Under the pieces are notes generated by a model. It worked only from the letters and a program-made list of their open reading frames with translations, had not been told where the DNA came from and did no database searches. From Candidatus Woesearchaeota archaeon (GTDB taxonomy: Archaea > Nanoarchaeota > Nanoarchaeia > Woesearchaeales > UBA11576): DNA of 6,061 bases. Below are positions 1 to 5,852 of the stretch, piece by piece; positions within the stretch are counted from its first letter, which is position 1; the number at the start of each line of letters is the position of its first letter. Location: positions 1 to 6,061 of the forward strand of contig DUGW01000145.1 in assembly GCA_013331125.1 (NCBI GenBank), written 5' to 3'. The position numbers and the translations under genes are program-made.

Positions 1-1493
1 CTCAGATCATCGAGAACATCCGCGCAGTCCTGTATGAGAACTCTGATTACAGGCGTAAGTTCCTTGACAAGACAGGTCATCGTATCTATGACGGTTGGAT
101 CAGGGGCAAGAAGGAGGAGTGGGTCCGCATCTCTTATCTTGGCGGTGCCCGTCAGGTCGGAAGGTCTGCTGTCTTCCTGCAGACTCCTGAGTCCCGCATC
201 CTTATGGACTGCGGCATCAACGTGGCCAGCGATACCCAGGCATACCCGCATCTTGATGCTCCTGAGTTCAAGCTTGATGAGCTTGACGCTGTGATAATCA
301 GCCATTCGCATCTTGACCATACCGGTCTTGTGCCTTGGCTTTTCAAGATGGGTTATAGGGGTCCTGTCTACTGCACATTGCCGACGAGGGATGTGATGTC
401 GCTTCTCCAGCTTGACATGGTCAAGATCATGAGGGGCGAAGGTAAGGAACCTATCTATACCTCTGATGATGTGAAGGAGATGGTGAAGCATACCATCACT
501 CTTGAGTATGAGGAGGTCACTGATGTCACTCCTGATGTCCGTATCACCCTCTACAATGCAGGTCATATCCTTGGCAGTGCCATGGTGCATCTGCATATCG
601 GTAACGGTCTGCATAACCTGCTCTACTCTGCTGACATGAAGTTTGCCAGGACCAGGCTTCTTGAGCCTGCCCATACCAGCTTCCCGAGGCTTGAGTCCCT
701 GATGGTCGAGGCCACTTACGGCGGTAAGGAGAACGTCCTTCCTCCTGTGCGTGAGCAGGACCAGATAATGAAGGACATCATCAAGAACACTGTTGACAAG
801 AAAGGCAAGATCCTCATCCCGACGCTCGGTTCCGGCCGTGCGCAGGAGGTCATGATGCTTGTCGAGGAGATGGTGCGCAAGGGAGATATCGATCCTATCC
901 CTGTCTATATCGATGGTATGGTCTGGGATATCACTGCGATCCATACTGCCTATCCTGAGTTCCTGAACAGTTCTGTCAGGAAGCAGATCTTCCACAAGGA
1001 CAACAACCCTTTCCTCTCTCCGATATTCAAGAGGGTGGGTTCTTCCAAGGAGCGTAAGCAGGTCATCGAGGAGGGTGGCAGCTGTGTGATCATCGCCACT
1101 TCTGGTATGCTTGTCGGTGGTCCTTCTGTCGAGTATCTCAAGGCTCTTGCTGACAGTCCTAACAATGCTCTGGTCTTCTCCTGTTATCAGGCAGAGGGCA
1201 GCATGGGTAAGAGGATCCGTGATGGTGAGCGTGAGATAATCATCGGTCATGACACTACCGGTAAGCCTGATGTCCTTAAGGTGAATATGGAGGTCTCCAA
1301 GATCGAGATCACCGGCCACTCTGACAGGCGTGAGCTTATGGCTTTCATCTCCAAGGTGGCTCCTCGTCCTAAGAAGATCATCATCAACCACGGTGAGAAC
1401 TCTCGATGTCTTGACCTTGCGTCATCCATCCATAGGCAGTTCCGCGTGGAGACGATGGCTCCAAGGAACCTCGAGTCTGTCAGGCTGAGGTAA
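1..1493 (+). CDS. fttA: FttA/aCPSF1 transcription termination ribonuclease, 5'-truncated by window edge
   Basis: This is the archaeal CPSF-type metallo-beta-lactamase/beta-CASP nuclease that cleaves nascent RNA and ends transcription. The frame is open to the left edge (first full codon at 3) and stops with TAA at 1491-1493, giving 496 residues. Full family members are about 630-640 residues, so the missing part should be the N-terminal KH domains. Visible motifs, numbered from the first codon here: the LMDCG strand near 67-71, HSHLDH at 101-106, the NAGH histidine at 188, the YSAD aspartate at 211, the EATYGG glutamate at 236, and the late histidines of GHSD (439) and NHG (463). These make up the expected two-zinc site, so the enzyme should be active. 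The C-terminal segment containing LDLASSIHR is typical of the family. Small departures from what I recall of the family (YSAD for YTGD, EATYGG for ESTYGG, GSGRAQE for AVGRAQE) keep the metal ligands. The ATG at 204 is internal and is not the start. Confidence 0.95.
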   Translation, partial: QIIENIRAVLYENSDYRRKFLDKTGHRIYDGWIRGKKEEWVRISYLGGARQVGRSAVFLQTPESRILMDCGINVASDTQAYPHLDAPEFKLDELDAVIISHSHLDHTGLVPWLFKMGYRGPVYCTLPTRDVMSLLQLDMVKIMRGEGKEPIYTSDDVKEMVKHTITLEYEEVTDVTPDVRITLYNAGHILGSAMVHLHIGNGLHNLLYSADMKFARTRLLEPAHTSFPRLESLMVEATYGGKENVLPPVREQDQIMKDIIKNTVDKKGKILIPTLGSGRAQEVMMLVEEMVRKGDIDPIPVYIDGMVWDITAIHTAYPEFLNSSVRKQIFHKDNNPFLSPIFKRVGSSKERKQVIEEGGSCVIIATSGMLVGGPSVEYLKALADSPNNALVFSCYQAEGSMGKRIRDGEREIIIGHDTTGKPDVLKVNMEVSKIEITGHSDRRELMAFISKVAPRPKKIIINHGENSRCLDLASSIHRQFRVETMAPRNLESVRLR

Positions 1494-1511
1494 GACTTAG
1501 TCGCCTTGCAG

Positions 1512-1605
1512 GGTTGCCGCCTAGCGAGCTTCAGAATTATGAAGTGGCCCATATCGCAGTTGGGCAATATTGAGCGGCAGACCGTCCAGTGCGAGCGCGG
1601 CAACC
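1512..1605 (+). other. Possible structured RNA or 3' UTR element after fttA
   Basis: A perfect 9-bp inverted repeat, GGTTGCCGC (1512-1520) and GCGGCAACC (1597-1605), brackets 76 nt. Just inside it, two copies of GCGAGC (1524-1529 and 1591-1596) can pair with each other as two GC pairs, tandem G.A/A.G mismatches and two more GC pairs, after a 3-nt CTA bulge on the 5' side. Smaller hairpins fit inside: TTCA/TGAA (1530-1533 with 1540-1543) and GCCCA/TGGGC (1547-1551 with 1561-1565). No TATA box is evident in front of it, so it would be transcribed as the tail of the fttA mRNA. I do not recognise an RNA family. It may be a fortuitous fold. Confidence 0.25.
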
Positions 1606-1614
1606 ATACCTACC

Positions 1615-1637
1615 TTTAATTTTTTGGATACTTTTTT
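1615..1637 (+). terminator. Candidate T-rich termination tract after fttA
   Basis: Two runs of six T (about 1620-1625 and 1632-1637), plus neighbouring T, lie about 120-145 nt after the fttA stop. Archaeal termination, including the FttA-dependent kind, uses U-rich stretches in the RNA. The tract sits directly before, and partly within, the TATA region of the next gene, so it could end fttA transcription while also serving as promoter DNA. The T content may instead simply reflect the promoter. Confidence 0.35.
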
Positions 1638-1642
1638 ATATA
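1635..1642 (+). promoter_or_regulatory. TATA box of the EEP-family gene
   Basis: TTTATATA lies 28 to 21 bp before the ATG at 1663, inside a longer A/T block (1632-1644). This is the usual archaeal distance from TATA box to transcription start, so the transcript should begin at or within a few bases of the ATG. No Shine-Dalgarno sequence lies before the ATG, which agrees with a leaderless mRNA and supports 1663 as the start codon. Confidence 0.7.
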
Positions 1643-1662
1643 TAGATTCTTTCTGGCTTCTT

Positions 1663-2688
1663 ATGAGAGGAAAAAGGTGTCAACTGGTCGATGTCCTTGT
1701 AGTGGTCTTCATCCTCATCGCAGTCGGTGCTTTGGTGACCTTCTTCATCACCGGCGTACCTACTCAGACTGTCGATGCTCCTGTCATGCAGTTCAGTGCC
1801 GACGAGGGCATATTTGATGGTCAGTTAACCCTGATGTCCTATAATATCCATTATGGCTCTGGTTACACCAATGCCTACATCAAGGATGCTGAAGGTGATG
1901 CTGTCTTCCGCTATCTCAATGATGTTGCCGACATAATAAAGGATGCTGACATCGTCACTTTGCAGGAGGCTGACCGCTCAGTGAGAAGGTCTCATTTTGA
2001 GGATGAGGTCGGTTATCTTGCCCGCAAGGCTGGTTTCCGTTACGCGATATTCTCTGACAACTGGAACATCAGGCTGCTTCCGTTCATGGACCCTATCAAG
2101 TTCTCCAGGCTCCGTACAGGCCACGCAATCCTGAGTAAGTTCCCCATCAAACACCATGCCACCCTGCTCTTCACTAAACCTGAGGATGCCTCGTTCTGGC
2201 ACAAGTGGTTCTTTGTCTGGCGTACCCAACAGTTCGCCGATATCAAGGTCGGCGACAGGGTCTTGAGGGTCTTCAATGTCCATCTGGAGTCTGAGTCCAA
2301 GGCTGACCGTGTGGACCAGGCCAAGCAGCTGAGTCTGTTCGCTGCCGCTTCTGATGAACCTATGGTGTTGATGGGTGATTTCAACGCCTTGATGCCTGAG
2401 GCTTCTAAGAAAGATTTCTCTGGTGAGGATTATCTTGATGACGCTACTATAGCTACCTTCCGTGAGATGAGTCAGGAGTTGGGTCTCAGGGAGCTCTTCC
2501 CTCCTCAACAATATACCAAGGATGAGAGCCGTTATTTCACATTCCCGTCAAGGGAGCCTGACCGTCGGCTTGATTATGTATTTTACTCTCAGGACATTGA
2601 CATAGTCTCTGCCAAGGTGCTTTCTGATGATAAGATAAAAGAGGCTTCTGACCATCTTCCCACCAGGGTGGATATAAGTTTCAGATGA
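1663..2688 (+). CDS. Membrane-anchored endonuclease/exonuclease/phosphatase (EEP) family hydrolase
   Basis: A 341-residue protein of the DNase I-like EEP superfamily, Mg-dependent phosphodiesterases that cut nucleic acids, phospholipids or phosphoinositides. Residues about 10-30 form one hydrophobic helix after a basic start (R2, K4, R5), so the protein should be anchored with its N-terminus inside and the catalytic domain outside. Family motifs in order: SYNIHYG (N61), LQEAD (E102), GHAILSKFPI (153-162), NVHLES (H207), GDFN (D239, N241), RLDYVF (D304) and SDHLP (D330, H331). All expected catalytic positions are present. A Trp/Phe-rich stretch at about 134-190 may be a family-specific insertion. 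The start at ATG 1663 is chosen because the TATA box sits 21-28 bp upstream; a TTG start at 1570 would run through the promoter. The Nudix gene follows after 33 bp. Substrate unknown: nuclease is possible, phospholipase or phosphatase not excluded. Confidence 0.88.
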   Translation: MRGKRCQLVDVLVVVFILIAVGALVTFFITGVPTQTVDAPVMQFSADEGIFDGQLTLMSYNIHYGSGYTNAYIKDAEGDAVFRYLNDVADIIKDADIVTLQEADRSVRRSHFEDEVGYLARKAGFRYAIFSDNWNIRLLPFMDPIKFSRLRTGHAILSKFPIKHHATLLFTKPEDASFWHKWFFVWRTQQFADIKVGDRVLRVFNVHLESESKADRVDQAKQLSLFAAASDEPMVLMGDFNALMPEASKKDFSGEDYLDDATIATFREMSQELGLRELFPPQQYTKDESRYFTFPSREPDRRLDYVFYSQDIDIVSAKVLSDDKIKEASDHLPTRVDISFR

Positions 2689-2708
2689 TAAGTATAACAT
2701 GCTTGATC

Positions 2709-2713
2709 GAGGT
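2709..2713 (+). promoter_or_regulatory. Shine-Dalgarno site of the Nudix gene
   Basis: GAGGT ends 8 nt before the ATG at 2722, a normal distance. No convincing TATA box lies in the 33-bp gap after the EEP gene, so the Nudix gene is probably read from the EEP transcript and depends on this site for ribosome binding, unlike the apparently leaderless first gene. Confidence 0.6.
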
Positions 2714-2721
2714 CTTATGAT

Positions 2722-3270
2722 ATGAAGATTCCGGACAACGCAAAGAGGGTTTTCAAGGGCAAGATTTTTGATGTCTATCAGTGGCCTCAGAGGATGTTTG
2801 ACGGTAGTGTCGAGACCTTTGAGATGGTCAAGAGGCCTAACACTATCGAGGTCATACCTACCGTCGGTGATAGGATCTATATCGCTGAGCAGGAGCAGCC
2901 TAATTATGGCTTGAGGAAGTCGTTCTTCGGTGGTCGTCAGGAAGAGGGCGAGGAGCCTATCGACACTGCCAAGCGTGAGCTTCTTGAGGAGTCTGGTCTT
3001 GAGTCTGGTGACTGGGAGCTTATCAAGGTCTTCAGGCCGTTGTTCAAGCTTGAGTGGGAGGTCTATGTCTTTGTCGCGCGTAACTGCCGCAAGACCTCTG
3101 GTCAGAGACTTGATCCTGGTGAGCGTATCACCCCTGTCGCTGTCTCTTTTGATGAGTTTGTGGATTTTGTCTCTTCTCGTGATTTCTGGGGGCGTGAGTT
3201 CTCTGATGAGCTTTATAGGCTGAAGATCGAAGGCCGGCTTGATGAGATAAAGAAGAAGTTATTCCGTTGA
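2722..3270 (+). CDS. Nudix hydrolase, ADP-ribose pyrophosphatase-like
   Basis: A 182-residue cytoplasmic protein with a complete Nudix box at residues 71-93: G71, five residues, E77, seven residues, then REL, L, EE, S, GL (R85, E86, E89, E90, G92). This fits the consensus exactly, so a Mg-dependent hydrolase of nucleoside diphosphates linked to another group is expected. The region before the box (strands around 40-58, then EQEQPNYGL) resembles ADP-ribose/ADP-sugar pyrophosphatases, and a proline at 106, about 13 residues past the box, lies near where that subfamily often has one. The exact substrate cannot be read from the sequence. The basic, Lys-rich C-terminus (176-182) ends the protein. 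The ATG has a Shine-Dalgarno sequence 8 nt upstream. The gene lies 33 bp behind the EEP gene, probably as one operon, and its last 12 bp overlap the end of hypF on the other strand. Confidence 0.9.
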   Translation: MKIPDNAKRVFKGKIFDVYQWPQRMFDGSVETFEMVKRPNTIEVIPTVGDRIYIAEQEQPNYGLRKSFFGGRQEEGEEPIDTAKRELLEESGLESGDWELIKVFRPLFKLEWEVYVFVARNCRKTSGQRLDPGERITPVAVSFDEFVDFVSSRDFWGREFSDELYRLKIEGRLDEIKKKLFR

Positions 3271-5439
3271 TCTTTCTGCGCAGGATTTTGAAGCATAATA
3301 GGCGACCTGTCCGAAAGCTACTCCTCCGTCTCCGCAAGGCACCTTCTCGTTGACGAGCACGCCTTTCTCGACGAGGTATTTGGTCATTATCTTGTTATAG
3401 GCACAGCCACCACTGAACACGATAGGCCTTCCCTGGGCATGCTCTGCTGCCATCATATAGAGCCCTTTTGCTATGTACATCTGCACAGTCGCTGCCAGTC
3501 TTGCCGGGTCTTTGTCTGAATTCAGGACTAGCCATTTGAACAGCGGTGTCGTGAGCAGCACATCCAGGTCTCCGTTCCTGTTTATCACTGGCTCTATCTC
3601 GTACGGCTCTGCGCTCTTCGCTTCGAGCATCATCGCAGGTCTTCCTTCGTATGTCCTCTCTTCGCATATCCCCAGGAATGCAGCTGCTGCATCCAGCACC
3701 CTTCCGCAGCTTGTTGTTGTCGGGCAGTTGAATCCTGCTGCCATCTGCCTTTCTAGTCCTGTCACGAGTTCTCCGTCGAAGTGCTGGAGCATTATCTTCC
3801 TCATCCCTTCTTCTGTCATGAATTTGCTGAGTATCGACATGAGCATCCTTGCTGGTCTCTGTGCTGCTGCGTCTCCTCCTAGTTGCACGTGCTCTTCGAG
3901 ATGAGCCACTCTCTTGTCGTCGATGAATATCTCTCCTCCCCATATGTTTCCGTCCTCTCCATAGCCTAGTCCGTCGCATACTATGGCTGCGAAGCTCTTG
4001 AGTCCGTGTTCCGCAGCTGCTGCATATGCGTGTGCCTTGTGGTGCTGTACCTTCACGAGCTGCGCGCCCAGCTCTTTTGCCAGCTCTTCTGCGTATGCGG
4101 TTGTGTTGTACCCTGGATGCATGTCGCATATCACTGTCTTGACCGTGTCTGACCTGAGTCCTGACATATCAAGCGCTTTTTTGACTGCTTTTTTCATGTT
4201 CTCGTATGAATCATAGTTTGATAAGGTCCCCATGTGTTGTGAAAGTATTGCCCTTCCGTCTTTGACTATGCAGAATGTGTTGTTCATCTCTGCGCCTAGT
4301 GCCACTGCATCTCCCAGCTCAGGAGGCCATGGTAGAGGTATTGATTTCGGCACGTATCCCCTGCTTCTCCTTATCATGAGTGTCTTTCCTGCGACTTCTT
4401 TGATGACTGAATCGTCGACGTGATTCAGTATCTTCCTGTCATGGTCGAGTATGTGTCCTACGAACTGCTGTTGTTTCTCTGTCGTTATCGGCCAGTCTGG
4501 CATGTTTGCTGATGTCATGACCAGCGGCGTGTCCAGGTGTTCGAAGAGGAGGTGGTGTAGTGCTGTGTAAGGCAGCATGACCCCTATGGTGTCCAGTTCA
4601 CTTACAGACACCAGATCTTTCTTTTTCTTCAGCAGGACTATCGGCCGTTCTACACTCTCAAGCAGTCTCTGTTCCTTGTCTGATACCTCTGCTATCTCTC
4701 TTGCCATCTCGGCATCTTTTACCATGACTGCGTATGGTTTGTGTTGCCGTCGTGTGATGTCTCGCACCCGTCTTGCAGTGTCTGCCCTTGCTGCCAGGTG
4801 GAACCCTCCGACACCTTTCACTGCCACGACCTCTCCCTTGGCTATGAGTTCTGCTGCCTCTTTTATCCCTCCGCTCGGTTTTCCGTCGGAGTGCAATGTT
4901 ATCTTGGGTCCGCAGTCGTGGCATGCTATTGTCTGTGCGTGGTATCTCCTGTCTGTCGGGTTGGTGTATTCTTTCCTGCATTCTTTGCACATCTTGAACT
5001 CTTCCATCGACGTGGTCTCCCTGTCATAGGGGCTTCTCTCTGCTATCGAGAATCTTGGTCCGCAGTTTGTGCATGTTATGAAGAAGTATCCTTCGCGTCT
5101 GTCTCCTTTTTTCTTGAGTTCGCGTAGGCAGTCTTCGCATAGGAACAGGTCTGGCGGTATCTCTGCTGATCCTTTCTCCTGACCTCTGCCTGAGCTCTGG
5201 ATTATCGAGAATCCTTCTATCTCCATCTCGACGGGTTCTGCGCTGTAGGAGTCTATCCTTGCCAGTGGCGGTATGTCTTTCAGGAGTTCCAGGAACGCGT
5301 CATCGTCGTCCACGACGACTGTCACTCCGTCCCCTGTGTTCTGCACGTAACCGTTGAGTCCTGCCTTTACGCATGCGTTGTATATGTATGGCCTGAATCC
5401 CACTCCCTGCACGACCCCCTTTATAAGGAATTTATACAT
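3259..5439 (-). CDS. hypF: HypF carbamoyltransferase, NiFe hydrogenase maturation
   Basis: HypF converts carbamoyl phosphate to carbamoyl-AMP and passes the carbamoyl group to the C-terminal cysteine of HypE, which dehydrates it to the thiocyanate used for the CN ligands of NiFe hydrogenase. All four parts are visible in the 726 residues, close to the 750 of E. coli HypF. An acylphosphatase domain (about 1-85) has GVVQGVGFRP with R16, and N34. Two zinc-finger units follow, C101/C104/C123/C126 and C151/C154/C173/C176. A YrdC/Sua5-like domain spans about 185-365. A Kae1-like ATP-binding domain follows (about 375-720) with VQHHKAH (H466, H470), DGLGYGEDG (489-497), WGGE (500-503), SGGCAYN (676-682) and GDGG (703-706). 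It appears intact and functional. A TATA box 23-30 bp upstream and no ribosome site suggest a leaderless mRNA. It is divergent from the hydrogenase endopeptidase gene. A pyrimidine-rich stretch just past the stop (3241-3258) could end transcription. Confidence 0.96.
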   Translation of the reverse strand: MYKFLIKGVVQGVGFRPYIYNACVKAGLNGYVQNTGDGVTVVVDDDDAFLELLKDIPPLARIDSYSAEPVEMEIEGFSIIQSSGRGQEKGSAEIPPDLFLCEDCLRELKKKGDRREGYFFITCTNCGPRFSIAERSPYDRETTSMEEFKMCKECRKEYTNPTDRRYHAQTIACHDCGPKITLHSDGKPSGGIKEAAELIAKGEVVAVKGVGGFHLAARADTARRVRDITRRQHKPYAVMVKDAEMAREIAEVSDKEQRLLESVERPIVLLKKKKDLVSVSELDTIGVMLPYTALHHLLFEHLDTPLVMTSANMPDWPITTEKQQQFVGHILDHDRKILNHVDDSVIKEVAGKTLMIRRSRGYVPKSIPLPWPPELGDAVALGAEMNNTFCIVKDGRAILSQHMGTLSNYDSYENMKKAVKKALDMSGLRSDTVKTVICDMHPGYNTTAYAEELAKELGAQLVKVQHHKAHAYAAAAEHGLKSFAAIVCDGLGYGEDGNIWGGEIFIDDKRVAHLEEHVQLGGDAAAQRPARMLMSILSKFMTEEGMRKIMLQHFDGELVTGLERQMAAGFNCPTTTSCGRVLDAAAAFLGICEERTYEGRPAMMLEAKSAEPYEIEPVINRNGDLDVLLTTPLFKWLVLNSDKDPARLAATVQMYIAKGLYMMAAEHAQGRPIVFSGGCAYNKIMTKYLVEKGVLVNEKVPCGDGGVAFGQVAYYASKSCAERSTE
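3268..3282. repeat. Gene-end sequence shared with 5850-5866 (copy 1)
   Basis: The stop codon of the Nudix gene and the next 12 bases read TGATCTTTCTGCGCA. The same sequence, with two extra T in the T run, occurs at the stop of the protease gene (5850-5866). Both lie where a plus-strand gene ends inside the 3' end of a minus-strand gene. The T-rich part could be a termination signal; the match could also be chance. Confidence 0.35.
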
Positions 5440-5443
5440 AAGT

Positions 5444-5451
5444 TTGATAAA
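5444..5451 (+). promoter_or_regulatory. Candidate TATA box of the hydrogenase protease gene
   Basis: TTGATAAA lies 31 to 24 bp before the ATG at 5475, the right distance for a leaderless transcript, but it is a weak match to the archaeal consensus. The stronger TTTATACA at 5431-5438, inside the start of hypF, is an alternative but would give a leader of about 10-15 nt. Either way, the promoter reaches into, or abuts, the first codons of hypF. Confidence 0.4.
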
Positions 5452-5461
5452 CCCCGTCCGG

Positions 5462-5469
5462 TATTTATA
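5462..5469 (-). promoter_or_regulatory. TATA box of hypF
   Basis: Read on the minus strand this is TATAAATA, a good archaeal TATA box, 30 to 23 bp before the hypF ATG (5439-5437). No Shine-Dalgarno sequence lies between box and ATG, so the mRNA is probably leaderless. The box sits on the far side of the 35-bp intergenic region, only 5 bp from the start codon of the divergent gene, so its upstream BRE position overlaps that start codon. Confidence 0.65.
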
Positions 5470-5474
5470 GTTTT

Positions 5475-5852
5475 ATGATTTACATCCTATGCTTCGGTAA
5501 CCCGTATATAGAGTCTGACAGCCTCGCTCTTCAGGTCGCTGATCATTTCCAGCACCACCCCATAAAAGATGTCGAGTTTGTCAAGTGCATCGCTCCTGAT
5601 GAGGTCTTCAACTATGTCGACAAGGATTTCTACATCCTTGACGTGGTGCAGGGCATAAAGGAGGTCACCATGATTGATGACATTGATGTCCTTGCCAATG
5701 AACCCAAGGCCACTGCCCATGATTTTGATCTCGGCTTCTTCCTCCGCATGATGAAGGAGATGGGCAGGTTAAAGAAGGTGAGGATCATCGGGATCCCTAT
5801 GGGTAAGAAAGTTGAAGGATTGAAAGAGAAGATAGTAGAACTGATATCATGA
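5475..5852 (+). CDS. Hydrogenase maturation endopeptidase (HycI/HybD-type)
   Basis: A 125-residue protein resembling the nickel-dependent endopeptidases that clip the C-terminal tail from the NiFe hydrogenase large subunit once the metal centre is inserted. The start has the family pattern of a hydrophobic strand then GNP (8-10) and an acidic residue before a helix (D15 in ESDSLAL, aligned with E16 of E. coli HybD). The second ligand candidate is D56 in the strand YILDVVQG, and the third is H82 in TAHDFDLGFFL. A closing strand VRIIGIP (102-108) precedes a C-terminal helix. All three expected nickel ligands are therefore present. It is shorter than the usual 150-165 residues, so loops are trimmed. 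The neighbouring divergent hypF supports the call. The start is the ATG at 5475, with no ribosome site but a weak TATA-like box 24-31 bp upstream. The end overlaps the next gene by 6 bp. Confidence 0.8.
   Translation: MIYILCFGNPYIESDSLALQVADHFQHHPIKDVEFVKCIAPDEVFNYVDKDFYILDVVQGIKEVTMIDDIDVLANEPKATAHDFDLGFFLRMMKEMGRLKKVRIIGIPMGKKVEGLKEKIVELIS

Noticed and set aside
1512..1605. tRNA, with GGTTGCC/GGCAACC as acceptor stem
   Set aside because: The 7-bp acceptor would fit, but position 8 is G rather than T, no T arm with a TTC loop precedes the 3' strand, and no proper 7-nt anticodon loop is present.
1494..1620. C/D box or H/ACA guide RNA
   Set aside because: I see no RTGATGA C box with a matching CTGA D box, and no ACA box at the expected 3' position.
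1570..1662. Extension of the EEP gene to a TTG start at 1570
   Set aside because: It would add 31 residues encoded across the T-rich tract and TATA box. The ATG at 1663 gives a normal short basic start before the membrane helix and sits at leaderless distance from the TATA box.
1978..2511. 177-codon minus-strand frame inside the EEP gene
   Set aside because: It is antisense to conserved EEP motifs, with no recognisable domain, promoter or ribosome site.
3473..5029. Long plus-strand open frames inside hypF (3473-3904 and 4577-5029)
   Set aside because: They lie antisense to an intact HypF with all domains. Their Ser/Leu-rich, low-complexity products look like by-products of hypF codon use.
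5464..5469. TTTATA as plus-strand promoter of the protease gene
   Set aside because: It ends 5 bp before the ATG, far too close for an archaeal TATA box. It reads better as the minus-strand TATA box of hypF.
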